DNA from: a virus
IMG/VR virus record: IMGVR_UViG_3300037070_001073
Coordinates: 1-36,001 of that record
Reading direction: 5' to 3' (one strand)
Length of the DNA stretch: 36,001 nucleotides
The position numbers and the translations under genes were made by a program. Of this stretch, positions 1-8,624 are shown piece after piece (the stretch's first letter is position 1; every line of letters begins with the position of its first letter). Under the pieces are notes generated by a model that ran no database searches, was not told the DNA's origin, and worked only from the letters and a program-made list of their open reading frames with translations.

Positions 1-1463
1 GATGCCGTGAGGGTGTGGCCGAAGCTCCCCGTTTGCATGTTCAGGATAAGAATCTTTGTTTCACCTTCTTGGAATTTGCGTATCCAATTGTTACGTTCTT
101 CGCTATCAGTAGCACCAATGATCTTACCGATGCGCTGGTCTACTTTGCGTGCCAGGAATTCTTCCAGATAGTAAGCAGTACGTGTGAAGCTCACCCATAC
201 GAGCCAGGGGCCATCATAGATTTCCATTAGTTCCGGCAGAGCATCCCATTTACCGCTTTCGTTCGTACCTTCTAAAAGAAAGGGGTTGCTGGCTAGTTGG
301 ATAAGGCGTACTACTTTGCTAAGATGGTTTTCTACTGTGACCTTTGTGCTGGCCGTGATGTTGCCGCTTTCATCTTCCTGATCCAAAGTGGTAGCTAGGT
401 CTACAGCCATCTCGTGATAAGCTTTTTCCTGCTTAGGCTTCATGGGTATATCTATTTCTTCGAATATCCATTCTGGTATGTCTAGCACTTCGCTTTGACT
501 ACGGGCAAAGTACACATCTTCAAAGCGTTTTTTAATCATATATTCAGCGTCTAGTTTGTTGGCGATTACTTGATTGCCCCAGGGGGATGGATTCACCATG
601 CAATACTCTTGAGCAAAACGCCAATAGGAACTGTAGGCTTTTGGTTTGAGGATATTGAACTGCGACCATATATCATCAATCATGCGATTTGCGGGTGCGC
701 CAGTCAGTTCCCAAACTCTGGGGATACCTTTGGCTAATCTTGCTACACCTTTGGTGCGCTGTGATGTACGGCTTTTGTACAGAATGCTTTCATCCAGTAT
801 AAGCAGGTCAAACTTCTTGGTTAGTAGGGTAGGAACCATCTTAATGGCTGTTTCAGGGTTGGTAATAAACCAAGTGATACGGCCAGGAACCTTATCGTCT
901 AAACCTTGTAATGTAGCTTTCTTGCCGTGATAGATAATGATGTTATAGTCATGTAAGCTGGATGCCCACTTTTCTATTTCGCTTTTCCACATATACAATA
1001 GTGAAAGGGGAGCTATGACCAGTACCTTTTCTACATCTGGATATAGTAGATTTACTGAGGTGATGCTACAGATTGTTTTACCCAATCCTGGACTAAGGCT
1101 TAGCATCGCACGTGGACGCTCAGTTAGAAACCCAACGGCTTCACGCTGGAATGGGAACAATGGAAGGTTTCGGATTTCAGGTATGGGTGTTACGAAGGTT
1201 ATAGTTCTGCGCCACTTGTTAACTTCTGGAGCAAGTAGCAACGGGCCAAGATTATCACGTAGCCAGTGTAAAGCTTCAAGACTAGTGGAGGCACGATAGC
1301 ATAAACCCAACGTAGGATTGTTAGCTATGAACCACATGCTGCCGTCTAGCAGCTTGAGTGCGGGATTTACTTTTGAGGGTACAAAGAAAAGAAAGTCTTG
1401 CTTTGTTTCAGGTAGGAAGGTAATTCTGCCAACATCTGGTGCTGGCGGTTGCTTTTCTTGCAT
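1..1463 (-). CDS. SNF2/SF2-family DNA helicase, 5' part of gene (runs off left edge)
   Basis: The visible 487 codons encode a superfamily 2 helicase of SNF2 type, expected to use ATP to move on or remodel DNA during phage replication or recombination. I read a Walker A motif SPGLGKT at residues 124-130, a DEAH-box equivalent LDES at 223-226, and TGAPANR at 254-260, which matches the SNF2 TGTPxxN motif III. The second RecA-like domain starts near residue 400, with a VWVSFTR segment and then GSFGHTLTA at the edge. The stop codon lies beyond position 1. The ATG at 1463-1461 is the first start after an in-frame TAG 24 bases upstream. A GAGAAAGG SD lies about 10 bases before it, in a small GCC/GGC hairpin. 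It is transcribed divergently from the late operon. The helicase class is secure; its exact role is inferred. Confidence 0.88.
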   Translation of the reverse strand, partial: MQEKQPPAPDVGRITFLPETKQDFLFFVPSKVNPALKLLDGSMWFIANNPTLGLCYRASTSLEALHWLRDNLGPLLLAPEVNKWRRTITFVTPIPEIRNLPLFPFQREAVGFLTERPRAMLSLSPGLGKTICSITSVNLLYPDVEKVLVIAPLSLLYMWKSEIEKWASSLHDYNIIIYHGKKATLQGLDDKVPGRITWFITNPETAIKMVPTLLTKKFDLLILDESILYKSRTSQRTKGVARLAKGIPRVWELTGAPANRMIDDIWSQFNILKPKAYSSYWRFAQEYCMVNPSPWGNQVIANKLDAEYMIKKRFEDVYFARSQSEVLDIPEWIFEEIDIPMKPKQEKAYHEMAVDLATTLDQEDESGNITASTKVTVENHLSKVVRLIQLASNPFLLEGTNESGKWDALPELMEIYDGPWLVWVSFTRTAYYLEEFLARKVDQRIGKIIGATDSEERNNWIRKFQEGETKILILNMQTGSFGHTLTA

Positions 1464-1523
1464 TCTGTCTCGGCCTTTCTCGGCGTACTATTTTATTGTG
1501 CTTGGGCGCACAACGTATTAAGT

Positions 1524-1552
1524 AGTATAGCACAGGCCGCACAATGGCGCAA
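1524..1552 (-). promoter_or_regulatory. Sigma70-type promoter for the leftward helicase gene
   Basis: Read on the minus strand, TTGCGC (1552-1547) is followed by a 17-base spacer and TATACT (1529-1524). The spacer ends in TGC, giving an extended -10 (TGCTATACT). It lies 61 bases upstream of the helicase ATG. The match and spacing are good, but promoter activity is inferred. Confidence 0.5.
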
Positions 1553-1590
1553 ATTGGCTATACAGCCACAATATACAGCCCATTTGCCAC

Positions 1591-1619
1591 TTTACAAATA
1601 CATTATGTTGTGCTAGGCT
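1591..1619 (+). promoter_or_regulatory. Candidate promoter for the rightward structural operon
   Basis: TTTACA (1591-1596), a 17-base spacer and TAGGCT (1614-1619), with an extended TGC just before the -10. It lies 33 bases upstream of the small terminase start. It shares the TGTGCTA core with the divergent leftward promoter. Between the two promoters is a short inverted repeat, TGGCT-ATAC-AGCCA, near 1555-1568. If the operon is a late one, a phage-encoded activator may also act here; that is not visible. Confidence 0.4.
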
Positions 1620-1651
1620 AAACCTAACACATTCATCCTAAGGAATCCCAG

Positions 1652-2125
1652 ATGATAAATCAAGCAGAATATCTGGAAGAAAGTATTGTAATTCTTGCAA
1701 TACGCAATCAGTTGGGGAATATGGCTCTGGCCGCAAAGGAACTTGGGCTGTCCAGAGGCGAACTTATGGATTATATGGTACATCATCCTGCTGTGATGGA
1801 TGCCAAAATCCAAGTAAAGGAAGCTGTAAAAGATAGAGCAGAAGATATACTAATTTCCCAGATGGAGACAGAGCCAGGTCTTCTAATGTTCTTTCTACGC
1901 ACTCAGGCAAAAGATCGTGGCTATGATACTTCCAAGAACCTTACAACCAATAACAATGTGCAAGTAAATGTGGATGCTCGCTCGCTCATTGCTGCAATGC
2001 GGAACGGCACAAAGGCTATAGATGACAAAGAAGCTGACGTTGCTGAGGAAGGCGAACTTCTCACAATCCCCTACCTTCTCGATGACGGAGTTGGAAGCGG
2101 AGGAGCTGGGGAAGTGCTACCATAG
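1652..2125 (+). CDS. terS: Terminase small subunit (TerS-like)
   Basis: This 157-residue protein sits directly before the large terminase. Residues about 15-45 form a helix-turn-helix-like segment (LGNMALAAKELGLSRGELMDY) typical of the DNA-recognition domain of small terminases. The stretch MFFLRTQAKDRGYD near residues 79-92 is a common small-terminase signature that follows it. The role is to bind the packaging site and load the large subunit for genome packaging. The SD TAAGGA lies 7 bases before the ATG. The last 104 bases overlap the large-subunit gene in another frame, so the acidic Gly-rich C-terminus is doubly coded. Identification rests on position and HTH; sequence conservation of TerS is always low. 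Confidence 0.72.
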   Translation: MINQAEYLEESIVILAIRNQLGNMALAAKELGLSRGELMDYMVHHPAVMDAKIQVKEAVKDRAEDILISQMETEPGLLMFFLRTQAKDRGYDTSKNLTTNNNVQVNVDARSLIAAMRNGTKAIDDKEADVAEEGELLTIPYLLDDGVGSGGAGEVLP

Positions 2126-3653
2126 TCCTGCCTACTTCATCCGAACCTATTGCTACATCTACGATACCGTAGATGCGGGTTGGGTTCCCTTTGAGCTGTG
2201 GCCCGCACAGATGGCTGCGCTTGACATCATCCACAACAATCAGCTATCCATCGTACTCAAGGCAAGGCAGATTGGTCTCACCTGGCTTGTTCTTGCTTAC
2301 GCTTTATGGTGCATGATTTTCAGGCCGATAGCATCTATATTGATATTTAGTAAGCGGGATATAGATGCTATCTACCTGCTCTCCGAGGATCGTTTGCGGG
2401 GGATGTATGATCGCTTGCCGGAATGGATGAAGGGTGGTCACACGGTCTTCACGGACAATGCCCATGAGTGGAGTATGGAGAATGAAAGCACAGCCCGAAG
2501 TTTTCCTACTTCTGCTGGGGATTCTTATACTGCTACTCTGGCTATTGTTGACGAAGCTGATCTCTCTCCTGACTTAAATTCGCTTCTTCGAGCAGTTAAA
2601 CCTACCATCGCAAACGGTGGGAAAATGATACTGCTATCTCGTGCCGATAAAGACAAGCCCATCTCTGACTTCAAGAAAATCTACATCGACGCTAAAGCTG
2701 GTAAGACAGCCTGGGCGCATATCTTCTTGCCCTGGTATGTCCATCCCCGTAGGACTCCGGACTGGTATGAGAAGGAGAAGGTGGATATTGAATCTCGTAC
2801 AGGAAGCCTTGACGACCTGTACGAGCAATATCCAGCGACCGATTCTGAAGCATTAAAGCCACGTTCGATGGATAAGAGAATCCCATATGAATGGCTTGCA
2901 GATGTTTACGAGGAGCTCGAAGGGGATGATAATATTGGGCTTCCTGGTCTTACTGTGTTTAAGCGACCTGAGGATGGGCATATCTACGTCATTGGGGCGG
3001 ATCCTGCAGAAGGAAATCCTAACTCAGATGATAGCTCTGCAACTGTTATGGATGTGGCTACTGGCGAGGAAGTAGCGTTGCTGGCCGAACGGCTGCAACC
3101 GAACACCTTTTCAGATTACTTGGAAAAGTTAGCTGGCTTCTACAATGAAGCTTCAGTTCTTGTAGAGCGCAACAATCATGGTCATGCTGTGCTGCTAAAG
3201 CTGGCAGAGGATGGCTTTGAAGGTACGATGAATGGCATGGATGGTCGTCCTGGATGGCTGAACACCACAAAGGGAAAGGCCATAATGTATACACATTGTA
3301 CAAAGGTTATACAAGAGAAAGACACGATTGTACACGCTTTTTCGACTTATCAACAACTTGCCTCTATAGTCGGTAGCACGTTAAAAGCCCCTGAACATGA
3401 ACATGACGACAGAGCTACGAGCTTTGCGCTGGCTCAGTGTGCTCGCATCATCATCCTCGGTGGGGACGTGATGATGGCATCTGCTCAGGTTGAGGGGCGA
3501 CGTGCTACACCAATGGAAGAAGTGACTATGGATGAATTACCTGTGGGGGCCGTTACGAGTAATCGGCGGGGACAAAGTAACTTCGTGCGTACTGTGCGGG
3601 TGATCAGAACATCAACGAGGGCTGTCCATGCGCCTACATCAAATTTGGGATAG
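2022..3653 (+). CDS. terL: Terminase large subunit (ATPase and nuclease)
   Basis: This is the 543-residue motor that drives DNA into the prohead and cuts it. The ATPase domain shows a Walker A variant KARQIGLTW at residues 80-88, a Walker B VDEAD at 176-180 and a coupling segment near LLSRAD at 204-209. The RNase-H-like nuclease domain shows GADPAEG (D327), VERNNHG (E382) and HDDRA (D462, D463), the usual acidic triad. The ATG at 2022 has AAAGG six bases upstream and gives a 104-base overlap with terS. An in-frame ATG at 2082 would keep the conserved part but has no evident SD. The stop overlaps the portal start by 26 bases, consistent with coupled translation. Confidence 0.93.
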   Translation: MTKKLTLLRKANFSQSPTFSMTELEAEELGKCYHSPAYFIRTYCYIYDTVDAGWVPFELWPAQMAALDIIHNNQLSIVLKARQIGLTWLVLAYALWCMIFRPIASILIFSKRDIDAIYLLSEDRLRGMYDRLPEWMKGGHTVFTDNAHEWSMENESTARSFPTSAGDSYTATLAIVDEADLSPDLNSLLRAVKPTIANGGKMILLSRADKDKPISDFKKIYIDAKAGKTAWAHIFLPWYVHPRRTPDWYEKEKVDIESRTGSLDDLYEQYPATDSEALKPRSMDKRIPYEWLADVYEELEGDDNIGLPGLTVFKRPEDGHIYVIGADPAEGNPNSDDSSATVMDVATGEEVALLAERLQPNTFSDYLEKLAGFYNEASVLVERNNHGHAVLLKLAEDGFEGTMNGMDGRPGWLNTTKGKAIMYTHCTKVIQEKDTIVHAFSTYQQLASIVGSTLKAPEHEHDDRATSFALAQCARIIILGGDVMMASAQVEGRRATPMEEVTMDELPVGAVTSNRRGQSNFVRTVRVIRTSTRAVHAPTSNLG

Positions 3654-5124
3654 ATTCTATGAGATCTTTGCTGATGTCTCCCGTGATTTGGGACGTAGCT
3701 TCAGCCTTATCATCCGCAGAAGTTCTACGATATGGCGTACTCCCACCTATAGTTGGGGACGTAGTGACTACGACTTCTGGACTAGAGCTTACTACTGTAA
3801 GGTGGCCGGACTTGAAGTCTCCGGTCTCTTCATCAGACCTATCGTGCATAAGATACCCGCATGGGTGTTGGGGAGCCTTCCCGTGTTCCTGCTTAAAAGC
3901 AAGCGAACACAGAAAAAGCTAGATGAATGGTTTGCTCTACATCATGAAGATATGATGCGTGCTTATGAAGGAAGCTTGAAGCATGGGGATGCCTTCTTCG
4001 TAATTAATGCAGATCGTAGTGTGACCCTTGTGCCGCCTAACTGCGTAGACCCAATAGTGGACGATGCCGACTACGGCAAGAGGATAGGCTGGCGCATAAG
4101 ACAAGTGTTCGCTCATCCTGAAGATGGCTCTCTCAAAATGACCGTAACGGATGAATACTATATAGATCGTAGAGTGCATAGAGAAGAGTTTTCCAACGGC
4201 ACAATCCGAACGAAAACTTATCCCAATCTTATAGGAATCATTCCCGTAGTTCACGTTGCGAACCACCCAGGGGAAGGTGAGCAGTTCGGGCATCCTGAAG
4301 CTGAAGCTCTTCTTGATTTGCTACATCGTTACGGACAGATCTTGGAGGCTTCAGTGGAGGGGAACATCTTACAGGGTAGACCAACTCCTGTGATCTCCTT
4401 TAACACGGTGCAAGATCTTAACGCTTTCTGGCGTCGCTACGGCAGCAAGACTTCTACAAAGCTCCCTGATGGGACAGCAAGGGAATCTGAGAGCATTAGT
4501 ATCGACATGTCAGATGTTCTGACGCTCAGTGGTGCTACGATGGATTACAAGAGTCCAGGAAGTTTTGCTGATGATGCTGTTAGGATCTTAGGTCTGTTAT
4601 TTTATTTGATCATTGAGCATCTGGAAGTGCCAGAGTTTGTGTTTGGAAATGCAATCGAAGGAAGCAAGGCTTCTGCCGAAACACAAATGCCAGTGTTTGA
4701 AGTCTTCATCACGGCAAGACAGAAAAGTTGTACTCCTTGGATCTTAGATGTGTGCCGTATTGTACAGGCGTATGAAGAAATCATCTCCCCTGAACGGCGG
4801 GAAGATCCTGTGTTGCAATGGAATAAGCTCACGCAAAATGGCCGTATGGTATTGGATGCTGTGAATTGGGCTTTCGGAGAGGGCTTGCTAGACGAGAAGA
4901 CAGCACTTACCCTTCTTCCAATTGATATAGAAAATCCCGAAGATGTGCTGAAGAAAGCAAAGCGGGATGCAGAATTACGGCAAGTCAACGAAGAAGCTAA
5001 GATGGAAAGAACGTTGAAGATGCAGAACGAGAATGCACCTGATCCTGGCCCAACGCCCAACGGCGGCAAGAAGCTAGGTGAAATGGATGAGTCTCTCAAG
5101 AGGGATTTGGAATTATTAGTTTAG
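3628..5124 (+). CDS. Portal protein
   Basis: This 498-residue protein follows terL, the usual place of the portal, whose dodecamer forms the DNA channel at one capsid vertex. It has an N-terminal region with several aromatics, a central segment with RYGQILEASVEGNILQGRP around residues 232-250, and a charged C-terminal tail from about 455 onward (KKAKRDAELRQVNEEAKMER, then PDPGPTPNGGKK). Length and layout fit SPP1-gp6-like or DUF1073-like portals. It starts inside the end of terL with GAGG eight bases upstream. The exact portal family is not certain; the assignment leans on gene order as well as sequence. Confidence 0.82.
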   Translation: MRLHQIWDRFYEIFADVSRDLGRSFSLIIRRSSTIWRTPTYSWGRSDYDFWTRAYYCKVAGLEVSGLFIRPIVHKIPAWVLGSLPVFLLKSKRTQKKLDEWFALHHEDMMRAYEGSLKHGDAFFVINADRSVTLVPPNCVDPIVDDADYGKRIGWRIRQVFAHPEDGSLKMTVTDEYYIDRRVHREEFSNGTIRTKTYPNLIGIIPVVHVANHPGEGEQFGHPEAEALLDLLHRYGQILEASVEGNILQGRPTPVISFNTVQDLNAFWRRYGSKTSTKLPDGTARESESISIDMSDVLTLSGATMDYKSPGSFADDAVRILGLLFYLIIEHLEVPEFVFGNAIEGSKASAETQMPVFEVFITARQKSCTPWILDVCRIVQAYEEIISPERREDPVLQWNKLTQNGRMVLDAVNWAFGEGLLDEKTALTLLPIDIENPEDVLKKAKRDAELRQVNEEAKMERTLKMQNENAPDPGPTPNGGKKLGEMDESLKRDLELLV

Positions 5125-5142
5125 GGGGAGGAAGAATACAGA

Positions 5143-5613
5143 ATGGCAATTTCAAAAGAGAACGTTAAGTTGGAACAGCGTTTGGTAAGGATTCAGAATA
5201 AAGTTGCAGAACTTATTGCAAAAGTAGATGCGCTTTTGGGGGATCGTAAGAAAGATGTTGTGTTGCCGAAGCCTGAGCCGGAACCAGAAGCTTCATCAGC
5301 ACCACCTTATGCCATCAAGCCAGAACAGCTTCCGGCAGAAGGCACGATTGAACCGCCTGTGGTTCCGGCAGAAGGCATGACGCCAGCAGAAGCGGAAGCA
5401 GCAGAAGAAACTACACCTGTAGATCCTGCGACAATCCCGCCGCCTACAACCCCTGTGCCGGAAGATCCAAACAATCCTAAGACAGAGGAACAAAAGCAAA
5501 AGGAAGCGCAAGAGAAGTCAGATGCAGAAGCCGCTTCCGCAGAAGGTACATCGGAAACAACTCGTAGACAACCACCTTCTGTACCGCCACGTTCTACACG
5601 ACCTGCACAATAG
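5143..5613 (+). CDS. Pro/Glu/Ala-rich protein of the head module, unknown function
   Basis: This 156-residue protein has a short amphipathic N-terminal helix (residues 1-40, likely coiled coil: EQRLVRIQNKVAELIAKVDAL). A long disordered segment follows, rich in Pro, Glu, Ala and Thr, with repeated PAEG motifs near residues 64, 75 and 80. The C-terminus is basic (TTRRQPPSVPPRSTRPAQ). A strong SD GGGGGAGGAAG precedes the ATG. It lies between portal and prohead protease. It could be a head-associated or scaffold accessory protein cleaved by the protease, but no family is recognised and the function is unknown. Confidence 0.7.
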   Translation: MAISKENVKLEQRLVRIQNKVAELIAKVDALLGDRKKDVVLPKPEPEPEASSAPPYAIKPEQLPAEGTIEPPVVPAEGMTPAEAEAAEETTPVDPATIPPPTTPVPEDPNNPKTEEQKQKEAQEKSDAEAASAEGTSETTRRQPPSVPPRSTRPAQ

Positions 5614-5621
5614 GAGGAGCT

Positions 5622-6785
5622 ATGGAAGAAGGGGAAGTCTTCTCTGGGATATTCCAAGATACTCTTCTGATTGCCGAGTTCAAAGGCGGTATGCCAGATG
5701 TTCCAGTCTACAAAGATATCGATATACAGGAGCTTACTGGCGGAGAAGAAAAGCCTGTCTTTGTCACGCTCCCGATTGGCAAGGCTAATGCTAAGTCGGG
5801 AAACCAAAGATACTACGATGAGGCGTTTTTGGTTGAGCTTGAGAAGCAGGTACAGGAGCTCAAGCCCATAGGATTGATGGGGCATCTCTCCGAAGATCAG
5901 CGTGCTTTTGCTTTTCCCGCCGAAGCTGTGCATTGGATTGGTACACTTAGGATGAAAGAGTATCTTCTGGGAAAAGGCTACGTACCATCTGGTGATTCCC
6001 GTCAGCGTTTGCAGAGGTATCGTGCAACGCAGAAGAAGATTGCTACCAGTATAGATGCTAGAGGTGATGGCGTCTGGAGTGAGCAGCTAGGGGCTTACAA
6101 GATGATAGCCTCTACGTTGGTGCTTAATCAGATCGATATTGCACCTGCTGATCGTGCAGGGATTGGAGATCTGTCTGCCGTACCGTTGCTAACACAGGAG
6201 ATGGTACAGTCAGATTGGAATACAGGTACTATTACGGTCAGGAAAATTGTAGAGGAGAAGAAGAAAGTGACTGAAGAAGAAAAGAAACAAGCCATGTTGG
6301 AGATGACGGCAGCAGATGCTAGTGTGTTGCCGGAATCAGTACGTGCCGCTATCATCCAAGAATATTCTAGAGAAATAAAGGAAGCACTTGGATTGACAGA
6401 TGGGAATATTTTGGATGCGGTAAAAAGCATCCAGGCGAAGGACGCTGCTCGTGAGAAAGCAGCGGTATCATCCCGTATTTCTGAGATGGCTACTACGGGC
6501 GACAAGGCGATCAAGATTGAAGCTGTGCGGGAAATGGTCATTGACATGGTGGAAGCCAAGAATCCGCTCACCGTTGCAGAGGCAGAGAAGGCTTACGCTG
6601 AAGTCTTGGAAAAGCCTTCAGTGAAGAAAGCTCTTGATCTGGCTCTCCAGGAAAGCATGGGGCCAGCCCAGACCACGCCTGTTCAGAATCAAAGTGGGAA
6701 TACGGCAGGAACAGACCCGAAGATGAAGGGTAAGTGGTTCACGCTTTCTCCTGCACAAAATCTTCAGCAGAATTCACAGGGATAA
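5622..6785 (+). CDS. Prohead maturation protease with fused scaffold-like C-terminus
   Basis: Residues about 25-190 resemble the T4 gp21-type prohead protease fold: LPIGKANAKSGNQRYYDE near 50-67 is the usual GxxxNxRxY entry region, H88 in the MGHLS motif is a candidate catalytic His, and S143 in ATSIDARGDG matches the S-x-R-G catalytic Ser region. Residues about 205-345 are charged and mostly helical, as expected for a scaffold core. The C-terminus (QTTPVQNQSGNTAG) is Gln-rich. Fused protease-scaffold proteins are known in several phages; the protease would free itself and trim capsid proteins during expansion. GGAGGAGCT before the ATG supports the start. The protease call is fairly firm, the scaffold part inferred. 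Confidence 0.75.
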   Translation: MEEGEVFSGIFQDTLLIAEFKGGMPDVPVYKDIDIQELTGGEEKPVFVTLPIGKANAKSGNQRYYDEAFLVELEKQVQELKPIGLMGHLSEDQRAFAFPAEAVHWIGTLRMKEYLLGKGYVPSGDSRQRLQRYRATQKKIATSIDARGDGVWSEQLGAYKMIASTLVLNQIDIAPADRAGIGDLSAVPLLTQEMVQSDWNTGTITVRKIVEEKKKVTEEEKKQAMLEMTAADASVLPESVRAAIIQEYSREIKEALGLTDGNILDAVKSIQAKDAAREKAAVSSRISEMATTGDKAIKIEAVREMVIDMVEAKNPLTVAEAEKAYAEVLEKPSVKKALDLALQESMGPAQTTPVQNQSGNTAGTDPKMKGKWFTLSPAQNLQQNSQG

Positions 6786-6797
6786 GGGGAGGATATA

Positions 6798-7178
6798 ATG
6801 TCCGGATTACTTTCGTACTTTGACAATGATGGTAAGGCTGTCAACGTCACCCTCACCGCTGCGGTGGCGAAGGGACAAGTTGTAGTGGCACAAGGATGGG
6901 TAGGTATTGCAGAATCCAATGGTGCAATCGGTGATACGATTGCCATTGCCATTGATGATCGTGCCTATCAGATTACTGTTCCTGCCGCACTTTCAGTGAC
7001 GAAGGGAGCCATCGTGTATCTTACGTTGGCTTCGGTGACTGGTCATACGCCACAGGATGCAGCCTATGTTCTTGCACCTGCTGCCGGAACAGTGGCATTC
7101 TTTAAGGCAATGGAAGCCAAAGATGCCAACAATGTTGTAGTTGGTAGATTGCTCGCTGCCAATTCTTTAGCTTCGTAA
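6798..7178 (+). CDS. Capsid decoration / stabilisation protein (DUF2190-like)
   Basis: A 126-residue, Ala/Val/Gly-rich beta protein. The pattern of an N-terminal VTLTAAVAKGQVVVAQG followed by GDTIAIAIDDRAYQITVPA and KGAIVYLT is typical of the small capsid proteins annotated as DUF2190, which bind the capsid surface or fill its trimer positions. Its place between protease and major capsid protein is the standard location. GGGGAGG lies six bases before the ATG. No odd features. Family membership is from pattern recognition only. Confidence 0.75.
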   Translation: MSGLLSYFDNDGKAVNVTLTAAVAKGQVVVAQGWVGIAESNGAIGDTIAIAIDDRAYQITVPAALSVTKGAIVYLTLASVTGHTPQDAAYVLAPAAGTVAFFKAMEAKDANNVVVGRLLAANSLAS

Positions 7179-7221
7179 TTATCAACTCACAACAATTTTT
7201 GTTTGCATAGGAGAGGAAGAA

Positions 7222-8232
7222 ATGGGCGTAATCTACAACGGTACAAATGCTCGCAAGGAGCAGCCGTATTATCAATTTGAGAAGGGCTTTGATCTCAGCC
7301 GAAGTCTCAAGGAAGTACGTGTCAATGGACAAAGCGTTTATGAGTTCATTGGCTCAGATGACTTTGCTGCCGATTGGTATACACGGGTCACGTATGAAGT
7401 CAATGCTGGTCGTCAGCGTGTACCTACCGTATACGAACCAATCTACGATGTCATCGTAGATGCTTCGCTGCCGGAAACCCTTAATCTCAAGAATTGGGGG
7501 CCAGGTGGCTTCGTATTCGAGGAAGTCTTTGAAGGTGGTGAAGTTAAGTTTGGACACATCACCACAGCGGAAGTCACCGTATCGCAGCGTCAGTTCGGCG
7601 TCGGGCTAGAGTATAGCAAGAAGTTGATGATGTTCAATCAGCTTTGGCAGATTGCTCGCATCGAGCGTGCCGTTGGGGAAGCGCACAATGCCTTGCTCAA
7701 TCACATGCACTTGCAGCCAATTTTGAACTATACTTATCTTGCGGCCAACCAATCTGCTGCTGTTACATCGGGTGTCACTACCACAGAAGACTGGTTCCTT
7801 ACTTTGGAATCCGCAATTGTAGCGGCACAAGCTGATACAGTGAACCCACGACCAGGCCCGTATGTTCTACTCTGCCATCCGGCCCAACTGTTTATGATCC
7901 AACGTATGTTGAATCGTGTACCGCAGGAAGGCTTTGCGCTGGATTCATCGGCTTCCTCACAGGTTGGGGCCGTCATCGGGTATTCGGGATGGAGTGGGAC
8001 TCGTGGTAAGAAGACTGTTACCTATCCTGGTGTGACTTTGGGAAAATCATATCTCATCAGCACCACTTACCGAGGTGATGATTTTGTTTCTTTGGTGAAG
8101 CAACCGCTGGAATCTGCACAAGGTAACGCAGACGTTAGCCGCTTCATTATGGATCAGATCGTATGGGATGTATGGTTGGGGATCTACGCCAATCCGTTGC
8201 GTTCCGTTGAAGAGATCACCTGGCCTACCTAA
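7222..8232 (+). CDS. Major capsid protein
   Basis: This 336-residue protein lies just after the decoration gene, with one of the strongest SDs in the window (AGGAGAGGAAG, five bases before the ATG), fitting a product made in hundreds of copies. The sequence has the layout of an HK97-fold capsid protein: an N-terminal arm (residues 1-60), a glycine-rich E-loop-like stretch near 95-120 (WGPGGFVFEEVFEGG), a long central helix near 150-172 (WQIARIERAVGEAHNALLNH), and a C-terminal part ending in a FIMDQIVWDVWLGIYANP segment. It may be the mature form directly, since no obvious cleaved delta domain is seen. Assignment rests on context plus fold-like features. Confidence 0.85.
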   Translation: MGVIYNGTNARKEQPYYQFEKGFDLSRSLKEVRVNGQSVYEFIGSDDFAADWYTRVTYEVNAGRQRVPTVYEPIYDVIVDASLPETLNLKNWGPGGFVFEEVFEGGEVKFGHITTAEVTVSQRQFGVGLEYSKKLMMFNQLWQIARIERAVGEAHNALLNHMHLQPILNYTYLAANQSAAVTSGVTTTEDWFLTLESAIVAAQADTVNPRPGPYVLLCHPAQLFMIQRMLNRVPQEGFALDSSASSQVGAVIGYSGWSGTRGKKTVTYPGVTLGKSYLISTTYRGDDFVSLVKQPLESAQGNADVSRFIMDQIVWDVWLGIYANPLRSVEEITWPT

Positions 8233-8240
8233 GAGGAGAT

Positions 8241-8624
8241 ATGGCTACATCATTAGAGCAACAACGGCTTCGTATGGATGTAGGTTTTTTGGCAGATGAT
8301 GTTCTTTCTCTGCCGGATGCGACAATTGATGCTATCTTCGTAGAAGCAGGGGAGAGGTTTGAAGATCCTGCTTCTATCTTGATCAGTACACGTGTGATAA
8401 CGTTGCGGCGCATGGTGATGCAAGCGGCTAATGAAGTAGATTATACGCAGAACAACACGACTGAGAAGGCCAGCCAGAGATACGATCATCTGGTGCGTGA
8501 ACTGCGTAGATGGGAGAACTTGCTTGAAGACGCCGTCTCCGCAGAAGCGGGTGCGGTCAGATCTGGGAAGCCTATGCAGATCCCTCCTAGAGTTAAGGAA
8601 TATCCAAGAGGCTATGTATGGTAG
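8241..8624 (+). CDS. Head-tail connector candidate
   Basis: This 127-residue mostly helical protein follows the major capsid gene, where the adaptor that docks below the portal is usually encoded. The N-terminus MATSLEQQRLRMDVGF and the helical pair around residues 55-100 (LRRMVMQAANEVDY, then SQRYDHLVRELRRWENLLEDAV) fit the short helical-bundle adaptors of HK97 gp6 or SPP1 gp15 type. AGAGGAG lies close to the ATG. The next gene starts inside its last codons. The role is inferred from position and helical content. Confidence 0.6.
   Translation: MATSLEQQRLRMDVGFLADDVLSLPDATIDAIFVEAGERFEDPASILISTRVITLRRMVMQAANEVDYTQNNTTEKASQRYDHLVRELRRWENLLEDAVSAEAGAVRSGKPMQIPPRVKEYPRGYVW

Noticed and set aside
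646-1521. Three plus-strand reading frames near the left edge
   Set aside because: They are shadows of the minus-strand helicase, whose motifs are clear in order.
5307-5933. A 208-residue minus-strand reading frame across the Pro/Glu-rich gene and the protease start
   Set aside because: It is the antisense of two well-supported plus-strand genes with SDs; its Ser/Gly/Val-rich end mirrors the Pro/Glu/Ala codons of the sense strand.
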